From: Cyclaneusma minus
Lineage: Eukaryota > Ascomycota > Leotiomycetes > Marthamycetales > Marthamycetaceae
Reading direction: 5' to 3'
Assembly: GCA_037179335.1 (NCBI GenBank)
Contig: JAKZHN010000001.1
Span: 186,001-250,000 of the forward strand
Length of the DNA: 64,000 nt
Positions 36,647 through 46,190 of this stretch are shown one piece after another. The translations under genes and the position numbers were made by a program. Each line of letters starts with the position of its first letter. The first letter of the stretch is position 1. The notes below the pieces were generated by a model. The model saw nothing but the letters and a program-made list of their open reading frames with translations. It was not told where the DNA came from and made no database searches.

Positions 36647-36943
36647 ATGCCACATCTTCCTACTTCTCTCTTCAGTCTGCCCACGTCCCCAATGGATGCA
36701 GTGACTGCGCTTTTCGGATCTCTAAGAATAGAGCCCGGGTACCTGCTGCTCGTAGTTCTCGGTATTCAGGCGATCCAGATCACTACTACTCATTCTAGAA
36801 CTCGCCTCAATAAGATCTTGGAGGAGGCGATGTCTGTTGCAGTCTTGTGGCTTATTATCCAAGAAATTTTAGCCTGTATCCCAAAATTATGGCTTGTCAT
36901 CCAGAAGTCTTCCCAGGCTCTTGCGTACGGAAGTCATTGTTAG
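36647..36943 (+). CDS. Small hypothetical membrane protein, 98 aa
   Basis: I do not recognise this protein. The ATG has a strong context (CTCCACC-ATG). It has two hydrophobic stretches, about residues 33-46 (GYLLLVVLGIQAIQ) and 62-85 (MSVAVLWLIIQEILACIPKL), separated by a basic loop. The frame stays open upstream through the proposed intron (36301-36494 joined to 36553), which would give 194 residues. However, the ATG at 36301 is only about 20 bp past the TATA box and so probably lies at or before the transcription start. I therefore prefer the shorter protein with a spliced leader. Confidence 0.45.
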   Translation: MPHLPTSLFSLPTSPMDAVTALFGSLRIEPGYLLLVVLGIQAIQITTTHSRTRLNKILEEAMSVAVLWLIIQEILACIPKLWLVIQKSSQALAYGSHC

Positions 36944-37034
36944 TCACGGCAGGGATCAGCATGGTAGGAGATGATGCTACATTGACGTATCAAGCAGCAG
37001 GATATGTATATCTGGCGACTGGCGCTAGTCTAAT

Positions 37035-37388
37035 CTAAGCTAAGCTACGAGAGGCTACCGAGTGACCAATAATCAGAGGCATAGGAAGGTTAGGATCAAG
37101 GAGGGCGAGGAGGTCCAAATTGTTATGGGCGCGGGAACAATACTGCGGGCTGAGTTCGTAGAGCGCGGGAAGAGATAGGGAACGGAACGCGGGTGTCAGG
37201 ATGAGGATGGGGTCGGTTGGACTTGGACAGTGAGAATGGGAAGATTGTGGCTGGGCTGGAGACTGGGGTCTGGGACGAGAAATCATGGTGTGGCGACGGG
37301 CTTGGCGGCGGTGAATGGAAGTGAATGGTATAGGACCAGTGTCTGCATAGAAATGCCAAAAACGAAACAAAAAAGAGGGACTTATCAT
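37035..37388 (-). CDS. Doubtful 117-aa ORF
   Basis: Real ATG start. The N-terminal part is Pro/Ser/His text, but the C-terminal 45 residues read like protein (LSLPALYELSPQYC, NNLDLLALLDPNLPMPLIIG). No family recognised, and no splice signals or promoter tie it down. It could be a small gene, an exon remnant or chance. Confidence 0.22.
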   Translation of the reverse strand: MISPSFLFRFWHFYADTGPIPFTSIHRRQARRHTMISRPRPQSPAQPQSSHSHCPSPTDPILILTPAFRSLSLPALYELSPQYCSRAHNNLDLLALLDPNLPMPLIIGHSVASRSLA

Positions 37389-38024
37389 TCACCTTCTATT
37401 GACATTTGCTGGGTGTCTAAGCCTCCCCTCTCTTTCTGCATGTGAATTACAGCAACGCAAAAGGAAGCGTACGATCAGTCGATGACGTGTTGTGACATGA
37501 AATGCATAAGGAAATTTGAAGATAGAGCCTTGATGAAGAGTGAGCCCTGAAAGAGACACATACACAAAGAACCGAAAAGCAAGTTCTAGTCAACCCAGTC
37601 CCTGGGCCCTCGATGTTTCTAGAATATGCGAATAGCTGCCAGTCTACCATGCGAGAGACAGGGAGCCAATAACACTAAAGTACCATCAGGCAAGTTTCAA
37701 ATCGATAAATACATGCCACTCAGGCCGTGTTTCCGCCTATGTGCTTTGTGGGCTACCTTCGGTAGTGAAGCACTAGGATTGACATCTGCAGCTTTCATCA
37801 CAAAAGCCCATGTCCCCATGCCGGCATATCCAGATTTAAGTCCCTTCATCTCTGTTCAATCACATTAGACGATAGCGCATCTCTCCCCGTTGCCAATCCG
37901 CTTCGCATCCCACACAGCTTCAGCATTCTGGCACCAAGACCAGGCCAAACAAAAACAACCACTAGAACTTCCTCCTGCACAAATCACCTTCAACGGTTCT
38001 AGATTCGCCAAATCTTTCCACAGA

Positions 38025-38441
38025 ATGCCTGGAATACCTGGGAGTGGAGTAACTTGGTGGGGAGTTGCCATGGACGTGGTGGCGCTGGAACTCCTTACAT
38101 TTGGATGGGAGATGGGCCATAATGAGGGATCACTGGATCTCACAGACCGTATCACCAACCAGGGCTGGCTCTTGTATATGACAGGGGTGTTATGTTCGAA
38201 CGGAAGATGGAAGAATTCGATAGGGCGAGAAAACTTGCTGGAAGGAAGCGGGCCGAGAAAGCTATTGCTAGGTTTAAGGAGGAACGACGCGCAGAGGATG
38301 ATCATCAACCACCCTGAGGACTGGAAAATGGAACATTGGGAGGCTGTGACTACGGAGGACGGGTGGAGTGCGGGGCTGGAATCTGGTATGAGAATACTCC
38401 CTGATATGAAACTTTCTCTTGTTCATCTTTCGCTTAGTTAG
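38025..38441 (+). pseudogene. Possible frameshifted small protein gene
   Basis: Coding character moves between two plus frames. Frame A runs from MPGIPGSGVTWWGVAMDVVA (38025) to about 38185 and again from about 38310 (HPEDWKMEHWEAVTTEDGWS). Between them frame B carries a charged helix starting MFERKMEEFDRARKLAGRKR near 38193 and ending AEDDHQPP at a stop near 38317. Two compensating indels, or an intron I cannot place, would explain this. The charged coil after a short hydrophobic region resembles the proteins at 34.2 and 38.95 kb. Function unknown. Confidence 0.33.
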
Positions 38442-38951
38442 CTCTCACTGTTACAGTGGAAGAGGTTCTCTCCTAGTCTTCTCCAGTCAAACCTCTTACA
38501 TCTCCCGGAACTATCACGTAGCGGCGAAAAACAAGCATGAGATTTGCAAAGTTCAAGTTTACACGGAGCGAATTCCAGTCAACTGGTCCCCATTTCCCCT
38601 GAATTCTTGAACTGTCTTTTAGCAGCTAGTACAAGCAGCGGAACAAAGACGCAAATATTCTAGTGGTTACTACAGTCCATCTGTGGCTAGAGAGAACAAG
38701 GGCATTCATCAACACACAACCATATAGTCCCTTGTATAGAGTATGAAGCCTGCTCACATAAAACAATTCCTTCTTGACTCTTCAACAAGCTGTTCATTTT
38801 CTCCAAAGCCGCATATCTACACATCCGCATCGTTAAACAGCACGCCACTTACTCAATAGCCTTGAAAAGCTCGCGCATTCCCACGCTCTCTGGTCACAAA
38901 ACGAGACTCAACCCGCCATCAGATCTCCACTCCGCCACCTGCCGAAGCACA

Positions 38952-39569
38952 ATGATGCAGCAGCTCGTCCAAGCCATCCGTTGCGGAATTGCTGCGAGTT
39001 GGGTTGCCCGATGGGACATTGCTGTACGTGTGTCATTCATACCTTTGATCGGCGGGTCATATTTCTTGGGGGTGGCAGAGCTTCTGGCCTGCCTTCTGGT
39101 ATATGGACTCGAATACTGGTGTCGGAAAGTAAATGGCGAGAACGTAACGAAGTTTATCGCGCACCTGTATCAGCTCTTCATCATCGGTTACTTCGATGGT
39201 ATAGGGTATCCTACTTCAGTAACATTGTCACTGGTACAAATTGCACTGGTTCTTTTGATGGATTTGATGGATTTGATGGACTACTCTTGGGGAAGCACGG
39301 GCAAACGACGAATGGAGCAAGAAAATGCTGAGACTGAAGCTTTGGGAGCGGAACACGAGAAGTACGGTGTCAAGGAAGAGAAAGAGATCAAGAAGGAGAT
39401 CAAGAATGAGATCAAGAATGAGAAAATACCGGTCAGCTGCGACAGAAGGGTTTCCAAGAGAAGGGAGCCCTCGATAGGTGACGACGAAAGGGACGAAATC
39501 TGGAAGCGATTTGTCGTAGGGCTAGGGATCAGTATACAGCCAGGGAGTAATTCGCCTTCGGTAGGATAG
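38952..39569 (+). CDS. Hypothetical three-helix membrane protein with repeat-expanded charged tail
   Basis: I do not recognise this protein. The start is the ATG at 38952 (GCACA-ATG-ATG), giving 205 residues. Hydrophobic segments lie at about residues 18-45 (VRVSFIPLIGGSYFLGVAEL onward), 65-80 (HLYQLFIIGYFDGIGY) and 82-98 (SVTLSLVQIALVLL). A triplicated GATTTGATG micro-repeat encodes LMDLMDLMD. A 15-bp repeat encodes EIKKEIKNEIKNEK in a highly charged tail (about residues 120-175). Such in-gene repeats and lack of recognisable homologues suggest a young, lineage-specific gene. It is the last ORF before the 40.0-kb hairpin and array 3. Confidence 0.5.
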   Translation: MMQQLVQAIRCGIAASWVARWDIAVRVSFIPLIGGSYFLGVAELLACLLVYGLEYWCRKVNGENVTKFIAHLYQLFIIGYFDGIGYPTSVTLSLVQIALVLLMDLMDLMDYSWGSTGKRRMEQENAETEALGAEHEKYGVKEEKEIKKEIKNEIKNEKIPVSCDRRVSKRREPSIGDDERDEIWKRFVVGLGISIQPGSNSPSVG

Positions 39570-40011
39570 TGATTCTTAGGAAGTCAACTTGAAGGGTCGG
39601 GGAGCTCGCAGGAGCTCTTAAATAGGGTGAGGTGGTCCGTGCGGGCACCACCTGTCACACGATTAGAGGCATGGAAAGCGCAACAGCAAATCCGTCAGAA
39701 CTACTAGTAGGAGAGGCACCTAAGAGCGGCCCTGTTTGGACAACCATACGACACACAACCATACGACGCAGCATCACTACCTGCTCTCGATTACAACACG
39801 ATCTACTATTCTCGCTGAAGCGAGTTCCTAGTCAATGAAAGCACGTCTTTACCTAGCATTCAGAATGCAAGCTCCTACGTCCCTCAACAGGCCCTGGGGG
39901 AACTCAAAAGAGAGGAAGCGCGAACACGGGCCACGAGTCTTTTTATGACCGTAGAGACTTGGATGTTTACTTCAGCTTGTGTAAAAAAAACTTACCCCAA
40001 AAGCTTCGTTG
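39570..40011. other. Intergenic, partial duplicate of a gene leader
   Basis: No gene is supported. CTACGTCCCTCAACA at about 39869 is also present at 36503 inside the leader intron of the 36.6-kb gene, so part of this region may descend from a copy of that locus. A weak CTTAAATAG TATA-like box lies near 39617. Confidence 0.3.
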
Positions 40012-40159
40012 TGTAGCGTTTCAATCGCTAAACGAGCTACTGACTACTGAAGACATTAAGCGGCCTCTAAACGTCTTTAGTCAATCGTCCCTGTATTAAT
40101 CTTGCGGCCACTAAATGCCTTCAGTGGTCAGTAGCTCGGTTAGCGACTAAAATGCAACA
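40012..40159. mobile_element. 148-bp inverted-repeat element (MITE-like hairpin)
   Basis: The left arm (40012-40064) and the reverse complement of the right arm (40104-40159) match over about 53 bp. Both contain TCGCTAA-CGAGCTACTGAC and then ACTGAAG-CATT. The roughly nine mismatches are nearly all C/T or G/A transitions. The left arm plus adjoining bases is itself palindromic around GGCC (ACTGAAGACATTAAGCGGCC against 40063-40081), so the element can form more than one hairpin. There is no ORF and no clear target duplication. It sits just outside array 3. Confidence 0.7.
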
Positions 40160-40289
40160 GCTGACTGTCTGAACAAACGTCAATCACTCCCCCTTGTAGG
40201 CTATGCTCCTTTGTTGTGGCCTAGCCCCTTGTGGCCAGAGTCAATCCTTCTCCTTAGATCATAATCACCTATTACAAGGATACCACTGT

Positions 40290-43200
40290 GCTAGCACGTG
40301 ATTTCGCCGCCCCTAGTGACTCCGATACTTTGCGGTGTCCTGCAGGTATAAATAGGCGTCCTATGTCCAGAGTCTTTGCTTTTACAAACTGGGAAAGTCA
40401 GGACGAAAAGTTCAGTAATCGCCCTTGCCAATACTCCGGATAGGTACTCGTCTTTGCTAGCCTCCTTCCAATACTACCGAGGTATTCCTCGAAGATTGCA
40501 TGGAAGACAAGCCAGACTCGAACCTCAACATATATTTGTCATCGATAGAATTGAGCGGAATCGACAATAGCAACGTCTAATGACGACAAATTACCCGGCC
40601 CTTGAATAGGCTCGCTAGCAAAGTCCAGACAGGTGTGACGAAGTCGAACACTGTCACGACTCTCTCCGTCCTGAAGCGCTATCAAGGGAGCTGGATCGGC
40701 AGTCGCCATGTCTTCTTTCGTTGTGGTAGGAGTCTCTTGTTCCAGAAGAGAGACAAGATTTAGAGGTATTTATAAACAGTAGATTGGGGAGGGTTTGCCT
40801 CACTAACTGCGCGACACTCGCCGTAGACATTTCTTCAATTCTGTACCATCCATACGAGCCTTTGTGGCACTCCATCCTACAGCCGACAGCAGCAGGCTTC
40901 CGTGACAGTAAAGCTGTCGAATCGACAGCAGTCGGAGGCCTTGACAGTGTCTAGCTGTTCAGGTTGCCTTGCCATTTTGATCTATCTCATTTTGCACAGA
41001 CAAAGGGGACAACAAAGCGGTTACATTGGTGCTGAATGGCTGGCGAAAATTGGCAAAGCCACATCCTCTTGCCATCGGAAATATTTGCTCTTAATTCTGT
41101 GTCATCAATCTAGAGATCAGGAAAGAGAGACGACGTGGAGTATTTATAGACAAATTGATTGGAGCAGGTTTTTGTGGTGGTTGCATGACAATGGAACCCA
41201 CTAGCAGTAGTCGGTGACGTTCCTTCAAGTCTAAGTACGGCCCAACATCATTGTAAAATACCTTCGCAACAGATACATGGCGCAGAGCGGCAGAACCGAC
41301 AGCAGCAAATGCCGTTGACAGCAAGATGTCCGACCGGCAGCACTGGAAAAGCTCCAGCCTGGAAAATCGCTAGAACTTGAATTTCTACCTCGATATATCT
41401 GGTTCGCGCAGGCAGCGGGAAAGACAAGTCGATCACACAAGTACTAGGAGCGCTGTGAAAAATCAGATCTCTCTTCCATACCTAATACCTAGAAGATGTT
41501 ATTTCTTCCGGTACTCATTTTGATCTGAGACTCGAAAAAAGAGAGGGGGCAGGGAGTATTTGTAGACAAATGGAAGGGAGGAAGTACCTCTTTATCTGCG
41601 AGGCCTTTGGGGTTGCTTCAGCTTCATCTGCGTTACCGGGCAGCAAACTGAAATGTCCTTCTCATAGTAAGGCAGAATAACACGGAACCGACGGTAGAAA
41701 CCTCTGGCGACGGCAAACATGTCACCGCGGCAACGGTTAGGAAGCCTCGATACTACAATCTGCGAGACTTGTGTTCCCGTCCCCAAATATATGATTTGCG
41801 GAGGCGGTGAGCAAACAAACCGGTAACGTAGATACCTACCTAGGTACTGGACGCTATAGAGAGATTGTTCAAGTTAGCTCGTCCTTCCATACTGGTTCAT
41901 CATCATCTTTCGTTCGACCTGGAGCTCATAAGAGAGATTCTCAGGGAGTATTTATAGGGATGAGAGCAGGTTCCTCCTGGATAGTGTTTAATCAGTTCAT
42001 TCAGATCTATGACACGGCATTGGTCTGGACCTCCTTTGTGACAGTTAGCTGTGCAATCGACAGGAGCAAGTTCTAGTGACAGTAGCAAGTTCTAGTGACA
42101 GTAGCACGCTCTAGTGAAGGCAAAACTGGCCTCCCAGCAGCAGCAAGCGACTCCGACACTACCCCGTTACAATACTTGTGTTCCAGGTGTTCAAATATCT
42201 GATTTAAGCAAGCGGCGGACAAAGAGGTAGGTCACATATATACTCAAGTGCTGGAGATTCTGCGAAAAGTGGTCAAGTCTGATCTCCAGCTTCTGACTTG
42301 GAGTCTAGAAGGGAGATCCTCAGGAGGTATTTATAGGAAAGGGAGCAAGCTTGTACTAGCAATAGCTGAATTTCTGATGTGACTCAAGTATCGTGATCTA
42401 GCACTAATGCGAATGTCTTCGCAACAAATGGGGTGCAGAATCGACAGTAGCAACTTCCGGTAACAGTAAAAATGTCTCTGTTGTAGCAGTGACCAGCTTT
42501 GACACTACCATCTATAGGATTTGTGTTCCCGTTCTAGATATCTGGCTTTACACAGGCGATGGGCAAATAGATAGGTTACCTAAAGACTCCGGTGCTGAGG
42601 ATTCTGGCGAGATCTTAAAGTTATGTCGTCGTTCCTCGTGTAGCCCATTCTTTCCGGCTGGTTCTTTGGTTAACTTGAAGTATAGAGAAGAGACTCTCAG
42701 GGGTTATTTATAAGGTCAGAGCAGGTTGTTCGTAAGAGTACTTGATTAGTCATATTTGTGGAGCTTTATTGCAAAGCATTATTCTAGAACTCCTTTGTGG
42801 CACTTAATCATGCAATCGACAGTAGCAAGTTTTAGTGACAGCAGCAATGTTTCCCGACGGCAGCAGGCCGCTCTGACAATACCCATAGGTGAAATCTTTG
42901 TTTCCGTCTGGAAATGACTGATTCGCGCAAGCCATGGGCGAAGGGATTGGCTGCATACCTAGATACTTAGTGAGGGAATTTTGAATCTCTCGACTTGGGG
43001 TGTAGAATGGATATTCTCAGAACGTATTTATAGTAGTGGGAGCAGGTGCGCTCTAGTAAATGCTCAATTGCTCATGTTCCTCAGATCTCGTGACCTAGCA
43101 CTAATTCGAAACTTTTTTGCAATAGCTACCTGGAGAATCGACGAAAGCAAATCTCAATGACGGCAAATTATCCGACCAGCAGTAGTCAACTCTCGCGCTA

Positions 43201-45800
43201 CCTTTTTGTGGAACTTGAGTTCCCGTCTCGAGATATATGGTTTTGAGCAGGTGGAGGGAAACAGACTGGGAATATTGGTGGCATCTCTAGGTCCTGGAGG
43301 TCTTGCGGAAAATTTCCAAGTTACGTCTTACTTCGAGGGTGCGCGGAGTTAGACGGTTTAAAGCTCAGAAGGGGTGCTGTGAGGGATATTTGTAGGTGAG
43401 AGGAGCAGGGGGTTCTTAGTCATTACTCAACTGCTGAGATTGCTGATGTGCCTTAAGTCTCGTGACCTAGCACCAGTTCGAATATTCTGCGAGAGTCAAT
43501 TGCAATATCAAAAGCAGCAAGGTTCCGTGACGGCAAATCGTCTTCCCAATTGCAGTGGGGTGCTCTGACAGCATTTTTCTTTGGAACTAGTCTGCCCATT
43601 TCGTGATATCAAATTCTGCACAAGCGGTGCGAAAGATAGGGTCAGGCATTGGAGGCTCTGAAAACCCAGTGCAAGTCAGGCTTTGCTACTAGCGACGTCC
43701 TCGATTGGTTCTCTGATCTGGAGGTTAGAAGAGTGAGAGGGTAAAGAGATATTTATAGGAAGATGGGCTGGAGAAAGATAGTGTAACGATTGCGAGACCG
43801 CTAATTTCGTGGAGGCCGGCACGAATCTAAAATATCTTGCGACGGATGGCGGGTAGGATCGCCGGGAGTAAGTCGAAGTAAAGGTAGGGATTCTGACCGA
43901 CAGCAGTGGCCGAGCTGACACTAGTCTCTGGAAGCTTAGTTTTCGCTGTGTAGGGAGCTGCACAGGCGACGGGCGGAGATTAGAGGAGCAATTTTCACAT
44001 AGGTAATGGAGCGTCTGACACAATTGTGCATATCAAGTCGTGCTACCATCCACTGGAAATGCCGCAGTATACAGAATTGAAGCTTAGAAAGGGGGGTGGG
44101 AGACATGTGAGAGATGTCACCAGTACAGTTGCATGAGCCCGGATCGATGCAATGACCGGGCAAATGATGGTTGAGTTTTTGAAGAGTTTCGAAATCTCTG
44201 TCACAGATGGTGCAGTGGATCATCATTTTGTTGGACTTGGCTGATGATTGGATTTTGAAAGAAGCTGTGTAAGAGAAGTGTTGTTGGGGAGGGTACACTG
44301 ATATTTATAGACGAACAGGTTGAAATAAATTAGTCTCAGTATCCGCAAGACTGGTGAAGTTCCTCAAGTCTGGTGACCTAACACCTGTCGAAGATGTTTT
44401 TGCGACAGCCAATATACTAATCGATGGTAGAAACTCTCGATGACAGCAAAGCTGTACTGCGGGTAGCAGTGGCTGAGCTAATATTAATCTGCGAATGCCT
44501 GGGTTTCAGTTTACTCTGCGCAAGTGCTGGGAAGGATAGGTCGGTCATATGGACATGAAAGACTGTGAGAAATTATACAAGTTTGGTCTTCCCGCTGTGA
44601 GGCCTCAGACAACGTTTCCACTTTGAAGTTTAAAAGAATGGGGACTGTGGAGATATTTATAGCCATTAAAGCAGGATTGTCTGAGTGACAACCTTACTGG
44701 TAAACCCCAGATGTTTCTTACGTCTCGTGACCTTGCAGCAGTCCGGAATGCTTTCGCAACAGGTCGTTGTAGGATCGACAGTAGCACTTTGTTTCGTTGG
44801 TAGTATCCTAGCTCACATTAGCTAGTCTCTAAAGACTTGAGTTTCAACCTGGTGTGCGCAAGCAAGAGGTGGGAAAGATAGGTCGGTCACACACAACCGT
44901 CTGCCATTTTGGTTCTATCTGAATATTACTGAGGGAGTATTTATAGGCAAATAGATAGATTGCAGCAGGGTCGTCTCAAAGACTGCGCGATACTAGCCGG
45001 TGAGGAATATTAAGTCTCGTGACCTGGCACTAAGCCAAGATATTTTCGCAACACTTCATTACCAAATCGACAGAAACAACCCTTGGTGGTAGCAGGGCTG
45101 TCTCCACGAGGGCAGTGAGTGAGCTAACAGTATCTGGAACTTGAGTTTAGCTACCCGTAGATTTACTGCACGCATGTGGTGCAAGAGAATGGTTGGTTTC
45201 GTTGGGGCTGAGGCTTGGAGGTCGTATAGAGACCGTTCAACTCAAGGTCGTCATCCCGTCAATGCTCGGATTGAATCGTGAGAGGAGTGCTCTCAGATCT
45301 GGAGAGTAGAAGAGAGGGAGGTTGTGGACATATTTATAAACAATCAAGCAGGGCAAAACGGATTCTTGTCAGCAACTCCGAGACCAGTGACGTTCGCTAA
45401 GTCTCGTGGCCTAGCATCCCTCAGATTTAGATATCTCTGCAACAATCGATTGTAGAATCGACAGTAGCAAGCCCCAGCGACAACAAAGCCATCGCACCAG
45501 TAGCAATTCGGCAAGCCGGCACCAATAGCCGTGGAGCATGTATCTCAGCAGCATAAGGTCTTTGTCTCCACACGCATAGGCGATGGGAAAGTTCAGTACA
45601 GACTACCGAAGCTCTGTGGAAATCGTGCATGGAACGTCCGCCTTCATCACCTCGCGTTTGCCAGTTGCTTCAATCTAAAGAGCAAAGAGAAGGAGAAGCG
45701 AGGGATATTTATAGACAGATGGGCTGGAGCAGGTACGTCAGGTGCCTGCGTAGCCGGCGCTGCTGACTTCCTTAAGTCTCGTGATGGTCCCGAATACTAG
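40290..45800 (-). repeat. Array 3: tandem promoter-like units, mainly minus orientation
   Basis: Fourteen minus-strand units have CTATAAATA-type TATA boxes at about 40768, 41141, 41557, 41949, 42328, 42703, 43024, 43386, 43748, 44301, 44652, 44938, 45330 and 45705. One plus-strand unit is at 40346, with CACGTG at 40296. The period is mostly 350-395 bp. To the right of each minus TATA many units read AAGTCTCGTGACCTAGCAC, then TTCGCAACA, then two to four GACAGTAGCA/GACGGCAGCAGG iterons 18-20 bp apart, for example 42820-42875 and 45458-45520. TATA-proximal GAGCAGG on plus is common. Bodies share CTTGTGTTCCCG, an AGATAT patch and GCAAGCGGTGGGCAAA-like text. No conserved ORF. The unit with TATA at 44301 is about 190 bp longer than the rest. 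Confidence 0.82.
42704..42880 (-). promoter_or_regulatory. Representative array 3 promoter with phased iterons
   Basis: Reading on plus: TTATTTATAAGG at the TATA, then ATCGACAGTAGCAAG, GACAGCAGCAATG and GACGGCAGCAGGC between about 42813 and 42865. The copies start 20 and 19 bp apart, close to two helical turns, so bound proteins would lie on one DNA face. Confidence 0.6.
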
Positions 45801-46190
45801 CCATATCCGACGCAATTCGATGATGGTGATATCTGTTGCTTGGAGACTGGAGCGTGGAACTGCCATTTGGCATTGAATAGCAACAGGGAAAAGCGAAATA
45901 GCATGGCACCAATCAATGCACTCACTTATTGCAGGTCAAGGCCCTTGATATCAAGCAAGATTTGTAGCATTGTAAATATACAGTGTGGACCGTCATCATC
46001 CAAGCCAGTATACCGATAGAGTGGTGATCCATCGCATCGTTGAAGGCTGTCAACTTTTGCGCAACAAGTGTCCTCCATCAGACGTGACAACAGTCCAAGC
46101 AAGCAAGCCAATGTCACCACCGGAAACAGTACAGACGCCCCCGCTCCATGCCATAACCCATCCTCCAACCATCTAGCATTTTCATCGAAT
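45801..46190. other. SMC1 3' flank
   Basis: This is the 3' flank of SMC1. The minus-strand reading frame that runs on from SMC1 to 45926 is intron and untranslated sequence, not protein. Confidence 0.6.

Noticed and set aside
330..45800. Array units as 5S rRNA or tRNA genes with TATA boxes
   Set aside because: No A/B boxes, no tRNA cloverleaf, no 5S-like sequence and no consistent T-run terminator.
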